A stretch of DNA of 64,000 bases from Planctomycetota bacterium (GTDB lineage: Bacteria; Planctomycetota; UBA1135; GCA-002686595), in contig JAIOPM010000049.1 in the NCBI GenBank assembly GCA_021413885.1, forward strand, positions 1 through 64,000, read 5' to 3'. Position 1 is the first letter of the stretch; every line of letters begins with the position of its first letter. Made by a program: the position numbers and the translations under genes. The notes under the pieces were generated by a model. That model saw nothing but the letters and a program-made list of their open reading frames with translations. It was not told the origin of the DNA and did no database searches. Of the stretch, positions 17,995 through 26,589 are shown piece by piece.

Positions 17995-18354
17995 ATGGAA
18001 CTGCTGATCGTCCTTCTCTACATCCTGTTCGTGATCGCGGCGATCGTGCTGATCGTCGTCGTGCTGCTCCAAGAGGGCAAGGGCGGCGGCTTCGGCGAAG
18101 CGCTCGGCGTGCACGGTCGCGAAACCTTCGGCGTCGGCGCGAAGGGCATCAACACGTTCACGGGAGTCACCGCGGTGCTGTTCATCGGCAGCGCGTTGCT
18201 GATCCACATCCTGAACCGCGCGGACTCCACGAAGTCGGTGATCGGCGAGACGGCTCCCGACTCTTCGTCGCTGTTCGATCAGCAACCCGGGGCTCCGGGC
18301 GCGACGCCGCCGGCCGGCGTTCAGTTGCCGACCGACAATCCTGAGAAGAAGTGA
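17995..18354 (+). CDS. secG: Preprotein translocase subunit SecG
   Basis: 119 aa. Two hydrophobic segments (about 3-24 and 57-75) flank a Gly-rich loop (LLQEGKGGGFGEALG), the SecG layout, and a Pro/Ala-rich tail follows. It is the small auxiliary subunit of the SecYEG channel in the inner membrane. The position directly behind tpiA is typical of secG in many bacteria and supports the call. The pyrE start lies 7 nt downstream. Confidence 0.92.
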   Translation: MELLIVLLYILFVIAAIVLIVVVLLQEGKGGGFGEALGVHGRETFGVGAKGINTFTGVTAVLFIGSALLIHILNRADSTKSVIGETAPDSSSLFDQQPGAPGATPPAGVQLPTDNPEKK

Positions 18355-18361
18355 GGTCGGC

Positions 18362-18973
18362 GTGAAGACCGAACAAGTCCTCGAGCTCTTCAAGAAGTCG
18401 GGCGCGATGCTCGAAGGGCACTTCCTGCTCTCGAGCGGCCGCCACAGCGATCGTTACTTCCAGTGCGCGCTGTTGCTCGCTCATCCGAAGCTCGCGGATG
18501 AACTCGCGCGCTCTCTTGCCGCGAAGCTCCCGCAGAACATCGACCTCGTGATCGGGCCCGCGATGGGCGCGGTGACGTGGTCGTACGAAGTCGGTCGCGC
18601 GCTCGGGCTTCGCGCGTTCTTCACCGAACGCGCCGGCGCCGGCAAAGAAGCGCCGATGGAGTTGCGCCGCGGCTTCAAGATCGAACCGGGCGAGCGCGTT
18701 CTCGTCGTCGAAGACGTTTTGACCACCGGCGGTTCCGCGCGCGAGGTGCTCGAGGTGATCAAGAAGCTCGGCGGCGTGCCGGTCGCGGTCGCGTCGATCG
18801 TCAATCGCTCCGGCCAGAAGAACCCGTTCGAGCAGGACGGCCTGCCGTACGTCGCGCTTGCCGAAGTGAAGGTCGAGTCGTGGGATGCGAGCGGCTGTCC
18901 GCTCTGCGCGTCGAAGACCGCGGGTCCCGCGATCAAGCCCGGCAGTCGTCCGGGCGCCGCGCAGCCGGCGTGA
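18362..18973 (+). CDS. pyrE: Orotate phosphoribosyltransferase
   Basis: 203 aa from GTG 18362. PRPP-binding motif VLVVEDVLTTGGSAREVL (about residues 117-134), upstream VIGPAMGAVTWSYEVGRALG and FTERAGAGKEAPMELRRGF. It makes OMP from orotate and PRPP in pyrimidine synthesis. The C-terminal tail has CPLCASKTAG, a short Cys pair also seen in some PyrE proteins. It is embedded in the aroF-tpiA-secG run and followed 17 nt later by yicC. A second pyrimidine-related gene, carA, is at 60 kb. Confidence 0.95.
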   Translation: MKTEQVLELFKKSGAMLEGHFLLSSGRHSDRYFQCALLLAHPKLADELARSLAAKLPQNIDLVIGPAMGAVTWSYEVGRALGLRAFFTERAGAGKEAPMELRRGFKIEPGERVLVVEDVLTTGGSAREVLEVIKKLGGVPVAVASIVNRSGQKNPFEQDGLPYVALAEVKVESWDASGCPLCASKTAGPAIKPGSRPGAAQPA

Positions 18974-18990
18974 GCTGACATGCGGTCCAA

Positions 18991-19875
18991 GTGATGCGCT
19001 CCATGACCGGCTTCGGCGCCGCGCAAGCCGCCGCGAAGAAGAAGGGCGCTGCGCTGCGCGTCGAAGTGCGCGCGGTCAACCACAAGTTCCTGCAGGTCAA
19101 GGTGCGCCTGCCCGCAGACCTCTCGTTCCTCGAGAGCGAGATCGAAGAGTTGGTGCGCAAGCGCCTCGAACGCGGCGCTGTGCAACTCAATGTCTTCGCG
19201 TCCGGCCCGAGCGGCGTCGAGACCGTCGCGATCGATCACGCCACGGCGAAGAATTATCGACGCGAGCTCGACAAGCTCGCGCGCGAACTTTCGCTCGCGC
19301 CCGACGTCAGCCTCGACACGTTGCTCGGGCTTCCGGGCGTCGTCGGCGTGGGCGTCGATACCGGAGCGTTGAAGCAGCGCGAGAAGGAAGTGATCGCGTT
19401 GGTCGATCAGGCGCTCGACGATCTCGCGCGGATGCGCGAGGTCGAGGGCAAAGCGCTCGCCAAGGACCTCGCGAAGCACGCGGGCGAGATCCAGAAGCTC
19501 GTCGCGAAGATCGAGAAGCGCATGCCCGACGTCGTCGTCGCGCATCGCGAGACATTGACGCGGCGCGTCGCCGAATTGCTCGGGCCCGGGCAGACGTTGC
19601 AGCCGAACGATCTCGCGCGCGAAGTCGCGTTGCTCGCCGACAAGCTCGACGTCTCCGAGGAGATCGCGCGTCTTGCGAGCCACTTCGATCAGCTCGCCAC
19701 GCTCTTCAAGAAGGACGGCCCGGTCGGCCGCCAACTCGATTTCCTGGTGCAGGAGATCTTCCGCGAGACCAACACGATCGGCTCGAAGTGCTCCGACGCG
19801 CCGGTGGCTCACGCGGTGGTCGAGCTGAAGACCCTGATCGAACGCCTGCGCGAGCAGGTGCAGAACGTCGAATAG
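18991..19875 (+). CDS. yicC: YicC family endoribonuclease-like protein
   Basis: 294 aa. N-terminal signature RSMTGFG, then EVRAVNHKFLQVKVRLP; the C-terminal YicC/DUF1732 region has LASHFDQLATLF, GRQLDFLVQEIFRETNTIGSK and the final AVVELKTLIERLREQVQNVE. YicC proteins act as endoribonucleases on small RNAs in other bacteria. The GTG at 18991 is directly followed by ATG 18994, and either could start. The classical yicC-gmk-coaBC order is kept, but a secreted protein gene sits between yicC and gmk. Confidence 0.93.
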   Translation: MMRSMTGFGAAQAAAKKKGAALRVEVRAVNHKFLQVKVRLPADLSFLESEIEELVRKRLERGAVQLNVFASGPSGVETVAIDHATAKNYRRELDKLARELSLAPDVSLDTLLGLPGVVGVGVDTGALKQREKEVIALVDQALDDLARMREVEGKALAKDLAKHAGEIQKLVAKIEKRMPDVVVAHRETLTRRVAELLGPGQTLQPNDLAREVALLADKLDVSEEIARLASHFDQLATLFKKDGPVGRQLDFLVQEIFRETNTIGSKCSDAPVAHAVVELKTLIERLREQVQNVE

Positions 19876-19910
19876 TCGTTGCGTTCCGCGCCGCCGCGGC
19901 AAGGAGGGGC

Positions 19911-21128
19911 ATGAGCCTCTCGATCGCTTGGCTGGCGCTCACTTGTCTCGGTGGTCTTCCGGACGGCACGCAACACTTCGGGTACGCGTTCTGCCGCGTC
20001 CCCGATCTCGACGGTGATCGTGTCGACGATCTCGCGATCAGTGCGCCGGCCGCCAGGCTGGGCGACGACGGCCTTGGCGCGGTGTACCTCTTCTCGACGA
20101 AGACCTTTCGCCGCATCGCGTCGATCCCCGGCACCGGCTACTTCGGAACGTCGCTCTCGCTGATTCCGCCGACGACGAGTTGGCCGAAGGGCGCGCTCGC
20201 GATCACATCGAGATGCGCCGGAATGCGGCTCGTTTCGCTGCACGACTTGCAAGTTCTCTGGTCGGCCGAGGACCAATGCGAGGACACAGCGTTCTCGATC
20301 CACACGGTGACTCTCGGCGATGTCGATGGGGACGGTGTAGCCGACCTTGCACTCGCACGACCCAGCGCGCGGAACGACGAACGGTTGCGCTGTTACTCGG
20401 GCCTCACGGGGAAGGTGCTCTGGAGCGCGTTGCCGACGAGCGAGTACGCGGGATGGAACGAGCTCGCCGCGACGCACGATCGCGACGGCGACGGAGTGAA
20501 CGAACTCTGGCTCGCGACCGACCGTCCCATCGACAGGGATCACCATGCACTGGATCTCGAACTTGTCTCGGGTCGGACCGGCGCATCGATCGTGCGCGTG
20601 ACGCTCGACGAGGACCTTCAAGCCGATCTGCGCTCGCTCGCATCTGTCGGCGATGTCGACGGCGATTCGGTCGACGACCTTCTCGTCGGCATTGGCGAAG
20701 ACGTCTCCGGTGAGAACCTTCATCCGGGCTGGGTGATCGCCGTGTCGGGTGCCGAACTCGTTCGCATCACGCGAGTCGCGGGCCGCGACCAAGAATGCGA
20801 GTTCGGGACTTGTCTCGCCGTCTCGAGGCTCGGTACGTCGCCGAGGTGGCTGGTCGCTGCTCATGACACTCCGTTCCGCGCCGACAAGGGTTCGGTAACT
20901 TTGTTCGAGCACCTAGCGGAAGAGTGGGTCGCGCGCGTCGAGGGCGACTCGCGCATGGACGGCGGATTCGCCTGGAGCGCGGCGTTCCTGCCCGACCTCG
21001 ACGGCGACGGCTGGGAGGAGATCGCTGTGTCGGACGTGCGGGGCCCGTGCGGCTCGGACGCCGTCGGCGCCGTCACGATCCATGACGGGCGTTCCCTTCG
21101 GAGGCTCACGAGTATCGACGCGCCGTAG
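19911..21128 (+). CDS. Secreted FG-GAP (integrin alpha-like beta-propeller) repeat protein
   Basis: 405 aa from ATG 19911, preceded by AAGGAGG (19901-19907). The first about 14 residues are a short signal-like stretch. The body has at least four FG-GAP/calcium-binding repeats with the DxDGDxxxD core: PDLDGDRVDDLAI, GDVDGDGVADLAL, DRDGDGVNELWLA, GDVDGDSVDDLLV, PDLDGDGWEEIAV. Such proteins fold as a seven-bladed propeller and are exported adhesins or binding proteins. Its place between yicC and gmk, two cytosolic housekeeping genes, is odd and suggests a later insertion. Confidence 0.85.
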   Translation: MSLSIAWLALTCLGGLPDGTQHFGYAFCRVPDLDGDRVDDLAISAPAARLGDDGLGAVYLFSTKTFRRIASIPGTGYFGTSLSLIPPTTSWPKGALAITSRCAGMRLVSLHDLQVLWSAEDQCEDTAFSIHTVTLGDVDGDGVADLALARPSARNDERLRCYSGLTGKVLWSALPTSEYAGWNELAATHDRDGDGVNELWLATDRPIDRDHHALDLELVSGRTGASIVRVTLDEDLQADLRSLASVGDVDGDSVDDLLVGIGEDVSGENLHPGWVIAVSGAELVRITRVAGRDQECEFGTCLAVSRLGTSPRWLVAAHDTPFRADKGSVTLFEHLAEEWVARVEGDSRMDGGFAWSAAFLPDLDGDGWEEIAVSDVRGPCGSDAVGAVTIHDGRSLRRLTSIDAP

Positions 21129-21246
21129 CGTTCACGAGCCGCGAAGCAGTCGACCGATCGAGCGCTCGATGCTCGGCTTCGCACGGATTCCGCTTGCCGC
21201 AAGCGCGACGCGCGCGATCCTTTGCCGCCACGACGGTGAGCAGGCG

Positions 21247-21813
21247 ATGAGCGACACGAAGACCGGCAAGATGCTCGTCATCTCGGGCCCCTCGGGGTCC
21301 GGGAAGACGACGATCTGCAAGAAGTTGCGCGAGGATCCGCGCGTCAAGTTCAGCGTCTCGGCGACGACGCGGGCGCCGCGGACCGGCGAGGTCGATGGGC
21401 GCGACTACTTCTTCGTCTCGAAGGAGCGGTTTCGCGAGCTCGCTTCGCAAGGCGCGTTCATCGAGCACGCCGAGGTCTTCGGCAACATGTACGGCACGTT
21501 GCGCGAGCCGATGGAGGACGCGCTGCGTCGCGGCGAGGTGTACCTGCTCGAGATCGACGTGCAGGGCGCGTTGCAGCTCAAGGCGCTCGGCGTCGCCGGC
21601 GTGTACGTCTTCATCGCGCCGCCGGATTTCGAGGAGCTGCGACGCCGCCTCGTCGGCCGCGGCACCGACGCACCGGAAGTAGTCGAACGCCGCCTGAAGA
21701 AGGCCGAGGACGAGTACCGCGAGCGCGTCAAGTACGATCATGTCGTCGTCAACGCGGACCTCGAACGCGCGGTCGCCGAAGTGCGCGCGCTGGTCGGGCT
21801 CGCGGCGAAGTAG
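21247..21813 (+). CDS. gmk: Guanylate kinase
   Basis: 188 aa from ATG 21247. P-loop SGPSGSGKTTICKKL (about 14-28), GMP-binding STTR-like SATTRAPRTGEVDGRDYFF, the Tyr/Glu pair in EHAEVFGNMYGT, LEIDVQGALQLK, and the lid RGTDAPEVVERRL. It converts GMP to GDP. ATG 21082 in frame would add a non-conserved 55-residue tail overlapping the FG-GAP gene, so it is rejected. The neighbouring coaC and yicC match the usual bacterial cluster. Confidence 0.96.
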   Translation: MSDTKTGKMLVISGPSGSGKTTICKKLREDPRVKFSVSATTRAPRTGEVDGRDYFFVSKERFRELASQGAFIEHAEVFGNMYGTLREPMEDALRRGEVYLLEIDVQGALQLKALGVAGVYVFIAPPDFEELRRRLVGRGTDAPEVVERRLKKAEDEYRERVKYDHVVVNADLERAVAEVRALVGLAAK

Positions 21814-21817
21814 CGCG

Positions 21818-22726
21818 CTACGTTCGCGGCTCGAACACTGCGCGCGCGGCGCGGTACGTGTTGACGTGCGCCTCGATCGAGAGGTCGATCGGTTCCGCGT
21901 AGCCGCCGCCCAGCGTCGCGACGATCGGGAGCGAACGTGCGCGCACCGCGGCGAAGACGCGTCGGTCGCGTTCGAGCAAGCCGGCGTGCGTCAACGCGAG
22001 ACGTCCGAGGCGATCCTCGGCCAGCGGATCGACTCCGCCTTGATAGAAGACGAAGTCGGGTCGCGAGCGTTCGACCGCGAGCGCGAGGTTGCGGTCGAGC
22101 GCGACGAGGTACGCGTCGTCGTCGGTCTCGTCGTCGAGCGGCACGTCGAGATCGCTCGCTTCCTTGCGGCCGGGGAAGTTCTTCGCGCCGTGCATCGAGA
22201 ACGTGAACACGCGCTCGTCGCCGGCGAAGATCGCGGCGGTGCCGTCGCCTTGGTGCACGTCGAGGTCGACGATCAGGATGCGGCGCGCGAGCCCGCGGCG
22301 CAGCAAGTCGGTCGCCGCGACCGCGAGATCGTTGAACACGCAGAAGCCCGAGCCCTCGTCGCGCCGCGCATGATGCGTGCCGCCGGCGAGGGAACCCGCG
22401 AAGCCGAATTCGCGCGCGACGTCGACCGCGGCGAGCGTCGCGCCGACGCTCGCGAACGAGCGCGCGACGAGCTCCTTCGACCACGGAAAGCCGATGCGCG
22501 CGATCGCCTTCGCGTCGAGACTGCCGTCGACGAAACGCCGCACGTAGTCGGGGTCGTGCACCGCGCAGACGACATCGAGCGGCGCGGGTTCGGCGGCGAC
22601 GAGCTCGCGCTCCGCCACCACGTCGAGCGCGACCAAACGCCTGCGCAGCCGCGCGTACTTCGCCATCGGGAAGCGATGGCCTTCCGGCAGCGGCACTTCG
22701 TGATGATCGCAGTAGAAGACGCGCAT
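21818..22726 (-). CDS. Histone deacetylase superfamily hydrolase
   Basis: 302 aa. Class II-like deacetylase fold: HHEVPLPEGHRFPMAKY near the start, GGTHHARRDEGSGFCVFND with the His-His pair, DLDVHQGDGTAAIF with Asp/His zinc ligands, and YQGGVDPLAEDRLG. Bacterial members deacetylate acetylated amines such as acetylpolyamines or act on acetoin-linked proteins; the substrate is unknown. It is encoded opposite to the gmk/coaC run, ending 4 nt after gmk and starting 70 nt from coaC. Confidence 0.92.
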   Translation of the reverse strand: MRVFYCDHHEVPLPEGHRFPMAKYARLRRRLVALDVVAERELVAAEPAPLDVVCAVHDPDYVRRFVDGSLDAKAIARIGFPWSKELVARSFASVGATLAAVDVAREFGFAGSLAGGTHHARRDEGSGFCVFNDLAVAATDLLRRGLARRILIVDLDVHQGDGTAAIFAGDERVFTFSMHGAKNFPGRKEASDLDVPLDDETDDDAYLVALDRNLALAVERSRPDFVFYQGGVDPLAEDRLGRLALTHAGLLERDRRVFAAVRARSLPIVATLGGGYAEPIDLSIEAHVNTYRAARAVFEPRT

Positions 22727-22796
22727 CGGGTTCGCCGCGCGAGCCTACCCGTGCCTCGACTTGCGCGCATTCGAGCGATCGGGTCTAAGAGACTGC

Positions 22797-23339
22797 ATGG
22801 CGAAGATCGTTCTGGCGGCCGGTGCTTCGGTCGCGATCTACAAGGCGTGCGATCTGGCGAGCAAGCTCGCGCAGGACGGCCACACGGTGCGCGCGGTGTT
22901 GACGCCGCGCGCGGCGAAACTGATCAGCCCGCAACTTTTCGAAGCCGTGACGGGCGAACCCGCCGCGGTCGACGAGTTCGGCCCCGCGCGGCGCGGCGCG
23001 ATGGATCACATCGAGTTCGCGAAGTGGGCCGAGCTCCTGATCGTCGCACCGGCGAGCGCCGGGCTCGTCGCCCGTCTCGCGCACGGACAGGCCGAGGATC
23101 TCGTGACGACACTCGCTCTCGCGCTTCCGCCGGAGCGTCCGCGCCTGATCGCGCCCGCGATGAATCCGACGATGCTCGAGTCGCGGCCGGTGCAGCGCAA
23201 TCTCGCGTTGTTGCGTGAAGACGGTTGGCGCGTGCTCGAACCGGGCGCCGGTCACATGGCGTGCGGCGACGAGGGATCCGGGCGTTTGCCCGAGCCGGCC
23301 GAACTCGTGCGCGCGGTGCGCGAGGCGTTGAAGAAGTAG
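22797..23339 (+). CDS. coaC: Phosphopantothenoylcysteine decarboxylase, stand-alone CoaC
   Basis: 180 aa from ATG 22797. Flavoprotein fold with GASVAIYKACDLASKL, catalytic His in MDHIEFAKWAELLIVAPAS, APAMNPTMLES (FMN contact) and the redox Cys loop GHMACGDEGSGRLPEP. It decarboxylates 4'-phosphopantothenoylcysteine in CoA synthesis. In most bacteria this is the N-terminal half of bifunctional CoaBC; here it ends after the decarboxylase domain, and the synthetase half is a separate gene at 36.6 kb. An in-frame start at 22761 lacks family similarity. Confidence 0.93.
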   Translation: MAKIVLAAGASVAIYKACDLASKLAQDGHTVRAVLTPRAAKLISPQLFEAVTGEPAAVDEFGPARRGAMDHIEFAKWAELLIVAPASAGLVARLAHGQAEDLVTTLALALPPERPRLIAPAMNPTMLESRPVQRNLALLREDGWRVLEPGAGHMACGDEGSGRLPEPAELVRAVREALKK

Positions 23340-23366
23340 CGCGTTCCGCGCGACGCGCGCGAACTC

Positions 23367-25232
23367 CTAATTGACGAACGCGCCGAGGATCGCGTCGTTG
23401 TAGAAGGCTTTCTTCACCTGACCGCCGAATTCCTTCCACAGCGTCGCGGCGGTCGTGCTGATGCCGCCGCTCGTGTGCTTCGAAGCGAGACACGGCGTGA
23501 CGTCGTTCAAGGCGAACGTGACGACCGGCACATGCGATTGACTGACGTAACCCGTCGTACCGTTGTACGAGTACGTCGCCATGAAGAGATCGTTCTGCCC
23601 GCCGGCCACGGGCTCTCCGTAGACGACGAAGAAGCGCGTGCCGTCGGTCTCCGCGGCGAGCGACGTCTTCGTGATGCCATTGCCCTCGGTGAAGTTCCAG
23701 CCGTTGCCCCACGCTGTGCCGAAGGTCAGCGCGCCGTTCACGTCCATCGAGGACACGTCCGCGATGACGTAGTCGAGGCCGCCTTCGGCGAGGAGGAAGC
23801 GACGCGACGGACCCGGCTCGTCGAGCAAAGGCGAAACCGCGAACACCGACGAACCACCCGCGCTCTGCGCCTCGGTGCCGGTCGGTTGTCCCGACAAAGC
23901 GATCTGTCGCAAGCGCAGTTGACCGCCCGTGTCGAGGAACGCGACCGTCCAACGCTGATCGCTCCAATGCCAATCGCCGTTCGACTTCGAGATGCGCACG
24001 GGACCGGTCAAGCCGGTGAAGCTCGTCAGCGACACGCGCGGCTGAACGGTTCCGGACGGCGTCACTCGCGCGCACCAGAGATTCTGCGAGCCGTTGAGGT
24101 AGGCGACGCAGTAGCACGGCGCACCGTAGGGGTAGGGATCGCCGCCGATGTCGGGCGAGTTGTAGAACTCGTTGCCCGGAACCACGTCCGACGCGATGAC
24201 GATCTGCGGCCCCATGCTCGCGTCGCTCGCGGCGAGCGTGCGCACGCTGATGCGCGAGTAGATCCCACCGACGGCGACCTGCGCGACGACCATGAATTGG
24301 TTCTGCGCGTTGTTGTTCGCGACGCGCGGCTTGGTCCAGTCCGAGGAGGTGACGTCGATGTAGCTCGAACCCAGCGATGCGCCCGAGTTCGTGAAACGCG
24401 CCGCGAGCACGTCGTGATCGCTCGAGCTGAACGTGTTCTGGTAGACGCCCACCCAGATGTCGGTCGAGAGGTCGTAGGAGAGGTCGGGGAGTTCCGGCAC
24501 GTTCGTACCGCTGACGATCGAGAACGACGAGATCAGCGGGTCGATCGTCAGCGGAAAACGAGCGGTCTCCGTCGCTTCGCTCGGGATGCGGATCTCGAGC
24601 AGGCCGCCGATCGCGCGCGTCAGCGTCGGCAGAGCGCGATCGTTCGCGTCGAGCGTCGTCGCGCGGCCATAGTTCACGCCGCCGAGCTCGTTCTCGAAGC
24701 GCACGCCCGCCTTGTCGCCGAGCAGCGCGAGGTCGGACGCGGCGCGCATGCGAATCGTCAGCGCACCGCGCGTCGGCGGCTCGCGCAACACGAGGATCTG
24801 CTCGAGCGCGTGCGCTCCGACGACGTAGATCTCGTCGAGCGCGCCGCGATGGAAGACCACGCGATCGCCTTCGCGCTCCGGTGGCACCGACGTATCGAAG
24901 TCGAGTTCGCGTCCGCCGATCGTCGCGGAAGCGATCGCGAAGTCGACGGGATGATTCGCCGGCGCGTCGGCGCCGAGGAACGGAATAAACTGCAGACCGT
25001 GCTCGTCGAAGCGCGCCTTGTAGTCGGCGCCGCGCACCCAGAGCGCGCCGTCGCCGGGGCTGTCGAAGATCGGCTCCGCAATCGCGAAGGCGGAAGCGTC
25101 TTGCGCAAAGGCGAGCGGAGTCTGGACGGTCGGTGTCGAATTCCCGAGCACGCTCGCAGTCGCGCACCGCGCATCTCGAGACCAGGCGACGAACAGAATG
25201 CAGACAGTCAAACCGGCCACGGACGTCTTCAT
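23367..25232 (-). CDS. Large secreted protein of unknown function
   Basis: 621 aa from the ATG at 25232, which has CCGGAGG 6 nt upstream; a farther Met at 25277 is rejected. Residues 1-22 form a signal peptide ending near ARC-A. The mature part is rich in Ser/Thr/Gly and short beta-strand repeats, with aromatic and Asp-rich loops, suggesting a beta-propeller or beta-sandwich exoprotein. Few cysteines. I do not recognise a family. It converges with coaC (28-nt gap) and is divergent from the lipoprotein at 25.4 kb. Confidence 0.75.
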   Translation of the reverse strand: MKTSVAGLTVCILFVAWSRDARCATASVLGNSTPTVQTPLAFAQDASAFAIAEPIFDSPGDGALWVRGADYKARFDEHGLQFIPFLGADAPANHPVDFAIASATIGGRELDFDTSVPPEREGDRVVFHRGALDEIYVVGAHALEQILVLREPPTRGALTIRMRAASDLALLGDKAGVRFENELGGVNYGRATTLDANDRALPTLTRAIGGLLEIRIPSEATETARFPLTIDPLISSFSIVSGTNVPELPDLSYDLSTDIWVGVYQNTFSSSDHDVLAARFTNSGASLGSSYIDVTSSDWTKPRVANNNAQNQFMVVAQVAVGGIYSRISVRTLAASDASMGPQIVIASDVVPGNEFYNSPDIGGDPYPYGAPCYCVAYLNGSQNLWCARVTPSGTVQPRVSLTSFTGLTGPVRISKSNGDWHWSDQRWTVAFLDTGGQLRLRQIALSGQPTGTEAQSAGGSSVFAVSPLLDEPGPSRRFLLAEGGLDYVIADVSSMDVNGALTFGTAWGNGWNFTEGNGITKTSLAAETDGTRFFVVYGEPVAGGQNDLFMATYSYNGTTGYVSQSHVPVVTFALNDVTPCLASKHTSGGISTTAATLWKEFGGQVKKAFYNDAILGAFVN

Positions 25233-25368
25233 CGCGAACCTCCGGAGTTTCGAGGGGAACAGTCGCTCCAAGAGCATGAGCCGGCGGCAAGGATAGCAAC
25301 GACGCGAGGTTCGGGGCGTTTGTCCGAAGCGGTCGAGCTCACGGCGTAGTCGTGCCGACGAGCGCCGG

Positions 25369-25374
25369 TAGGAT
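25369..25374 (+). promoter_or_regulatory. -10-like box TAGGAT, 7 nt before ATG
   Basis: TAGGAT, seven bases, then the ATG of the lipoprotein gene at 25382, with no Shine-Dalgarno between. Fits the leaderless-type pattern seen at other starts in the window. Confidence 0.35.
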
Positions 25375-25381
25375 TCGATCG

Positions 25382-26536
25382 ATGGAGCGAGAAAGAGCGA
25401 GTCGTCCGTTTCTCGCCCCGTGGGTGCTGTGCATCGCTTCGTTCGCGACGGCGTGCGACTCGAAACCAGTCGAAGTCGGCGACGCGCAATCGGTGGCCCG
25501 CGATTTCGAGTGCACGCTCACCGAGCTCGACGTGCAGGCGATCGAAGCGGTCGCCGAAACTTCGAATCCTGGGCCCGCGACGATCTTGCTCGCGAAGCAT
25601 CGGCGTCGACACGGGTGGACGAATCGACTCGAGACCGAGATTCGCGAGGTCGTTCCGCCTGAGCGCTGCGAAGTCGGACGGCTCGATCGGCTCGAGCGCG
25701 CGGGTGAGAAGTGCGATGAGCCGGCGCAGCTCGCGTTGGCGCTCGCAATCGCGGAGAGCCTCTCCCGCAACGGTCGACATGAATCGGCCAGAGCCTTGTT
25801 GCTCCGTGCGAGCACGTTCGCGCGACCTCGGCCCGATCGCGAGCGAACGGCGCGTTGGCTGGCGATCGAGTCGGTCTACGTCCGACGCTACGACGACGCG
25901 CTCGCTGCGCTCGACGTCGCCGATGCGAGCGACGAAGAGCACGTCGGCACAACGGACTGCGGCACTTGCAATGCGGACGACGCCTTCGAGGCTCGCCGGC
26001 GAGCGCGCACCGATTGGCGCGTGCGCGCGCTGCTCGGCGCGCATCGTTGGTCGCTCGCGATCGATCTCGCCGAGCAACGCGGCGGTCGCGACGGCGTGGC
26101 GCTCACCTTGCTCGATCACGACTATCTGTTCCTCGACGGCGAGCGCACGACCATCGCCGATCCGCAGGAGCTGCTGCGCGCGCTCGTGGAGCTCGGCATT
26201 CCGGACGCCGGCGCGGCGAACTGGTTGCGCGTCGCGGACGATCCGACGATGTCGCTGCAGGACCTCGCCGACCGCGGTTGTCTCCAACTCCTGTCGTGGC
26301 GAGTGTTGCGCGCGGACGAGGCCGAACTGAAGGCGCCTTGCTGGTTGCTTGGAATGCACCCGCTCGCCCGTCGGCCGGGGCAGAACGCGATGACCGACGC
26401 GCTGATCCGTTCGGGCCGCGCCGACGTCGGACGTTTCCTCGCGACTTGGATCAAGAAACCTGGGAAGGACGACGACGTGAAAACGATTCGCGACTCGTTC
26501 GCCCAATGGACTTGGGCATGGAGCAATCACCAGTAA
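25382..26536 (+). CDS. Predicted lipoprotein, helical repeats
   Basis: 384 aa. Lipoprotein signal peptide (residues 8-24, LCIASFATA) with the lipidation Cys at residue 25. The mature part is mostly alpha-helical with TPR-like Ala/Leu spacing (LALALAIAESLSRNGRHESA, IESVYVRRYDDALAALDVAD) and a Cys pair TDCGTCNAD in the middle. No recognised family. A GTG 30 nt upstream gives a poorer signal peptide. fbp starts 53 nt after its stop, possibly in the same transcript. Confidence 0.7.
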   Translation: MERERASRPFLAPWVLCIASFATACDSKPVEVGDAQSVARDFECTLTELDVQAIEAVAETSNPGPATILLAKHRRRHGWTNRLETEIREVVPPERCEVGRLDRLERAGEKCDEPAQLALALAIAESLSRNGRHESARALLLRASTFARPRPDRERTARWLAIESVYVRRYDDALAALDVADASDEEHVGTTDCGTCNADDAFEARRRARTDWRVRALLGAHRWSLAIDLAEQRGGRDGVALTLLDHDYLFLDGERTTIADPQELLRALVELGIPDAGAANWLRVADDPTMSLQDLADRGCLQLLSWRVLRADEAELKAPCWLLGMHPLARRPGQNAMTDALIRSGRADVGRFLATWIKKPGKDDDVKTIRDSFAQWTWAWSNHQ

Positions 26537-26589
26537 CGGCGCCACGCCTCTTGCCGGTTTCGCGCCGCGGCCTTAGCGTCTTTCGCCCC

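Noticed and set aside
18885..21128. One long frame covering pyrE end, yicC and the FG-GAP gene
   Set aside because: The upstream part is out of register with pyrE and yicC and Arg-rich; the FG-GAP gene has a clear start at 19911 with AAGGAGG.
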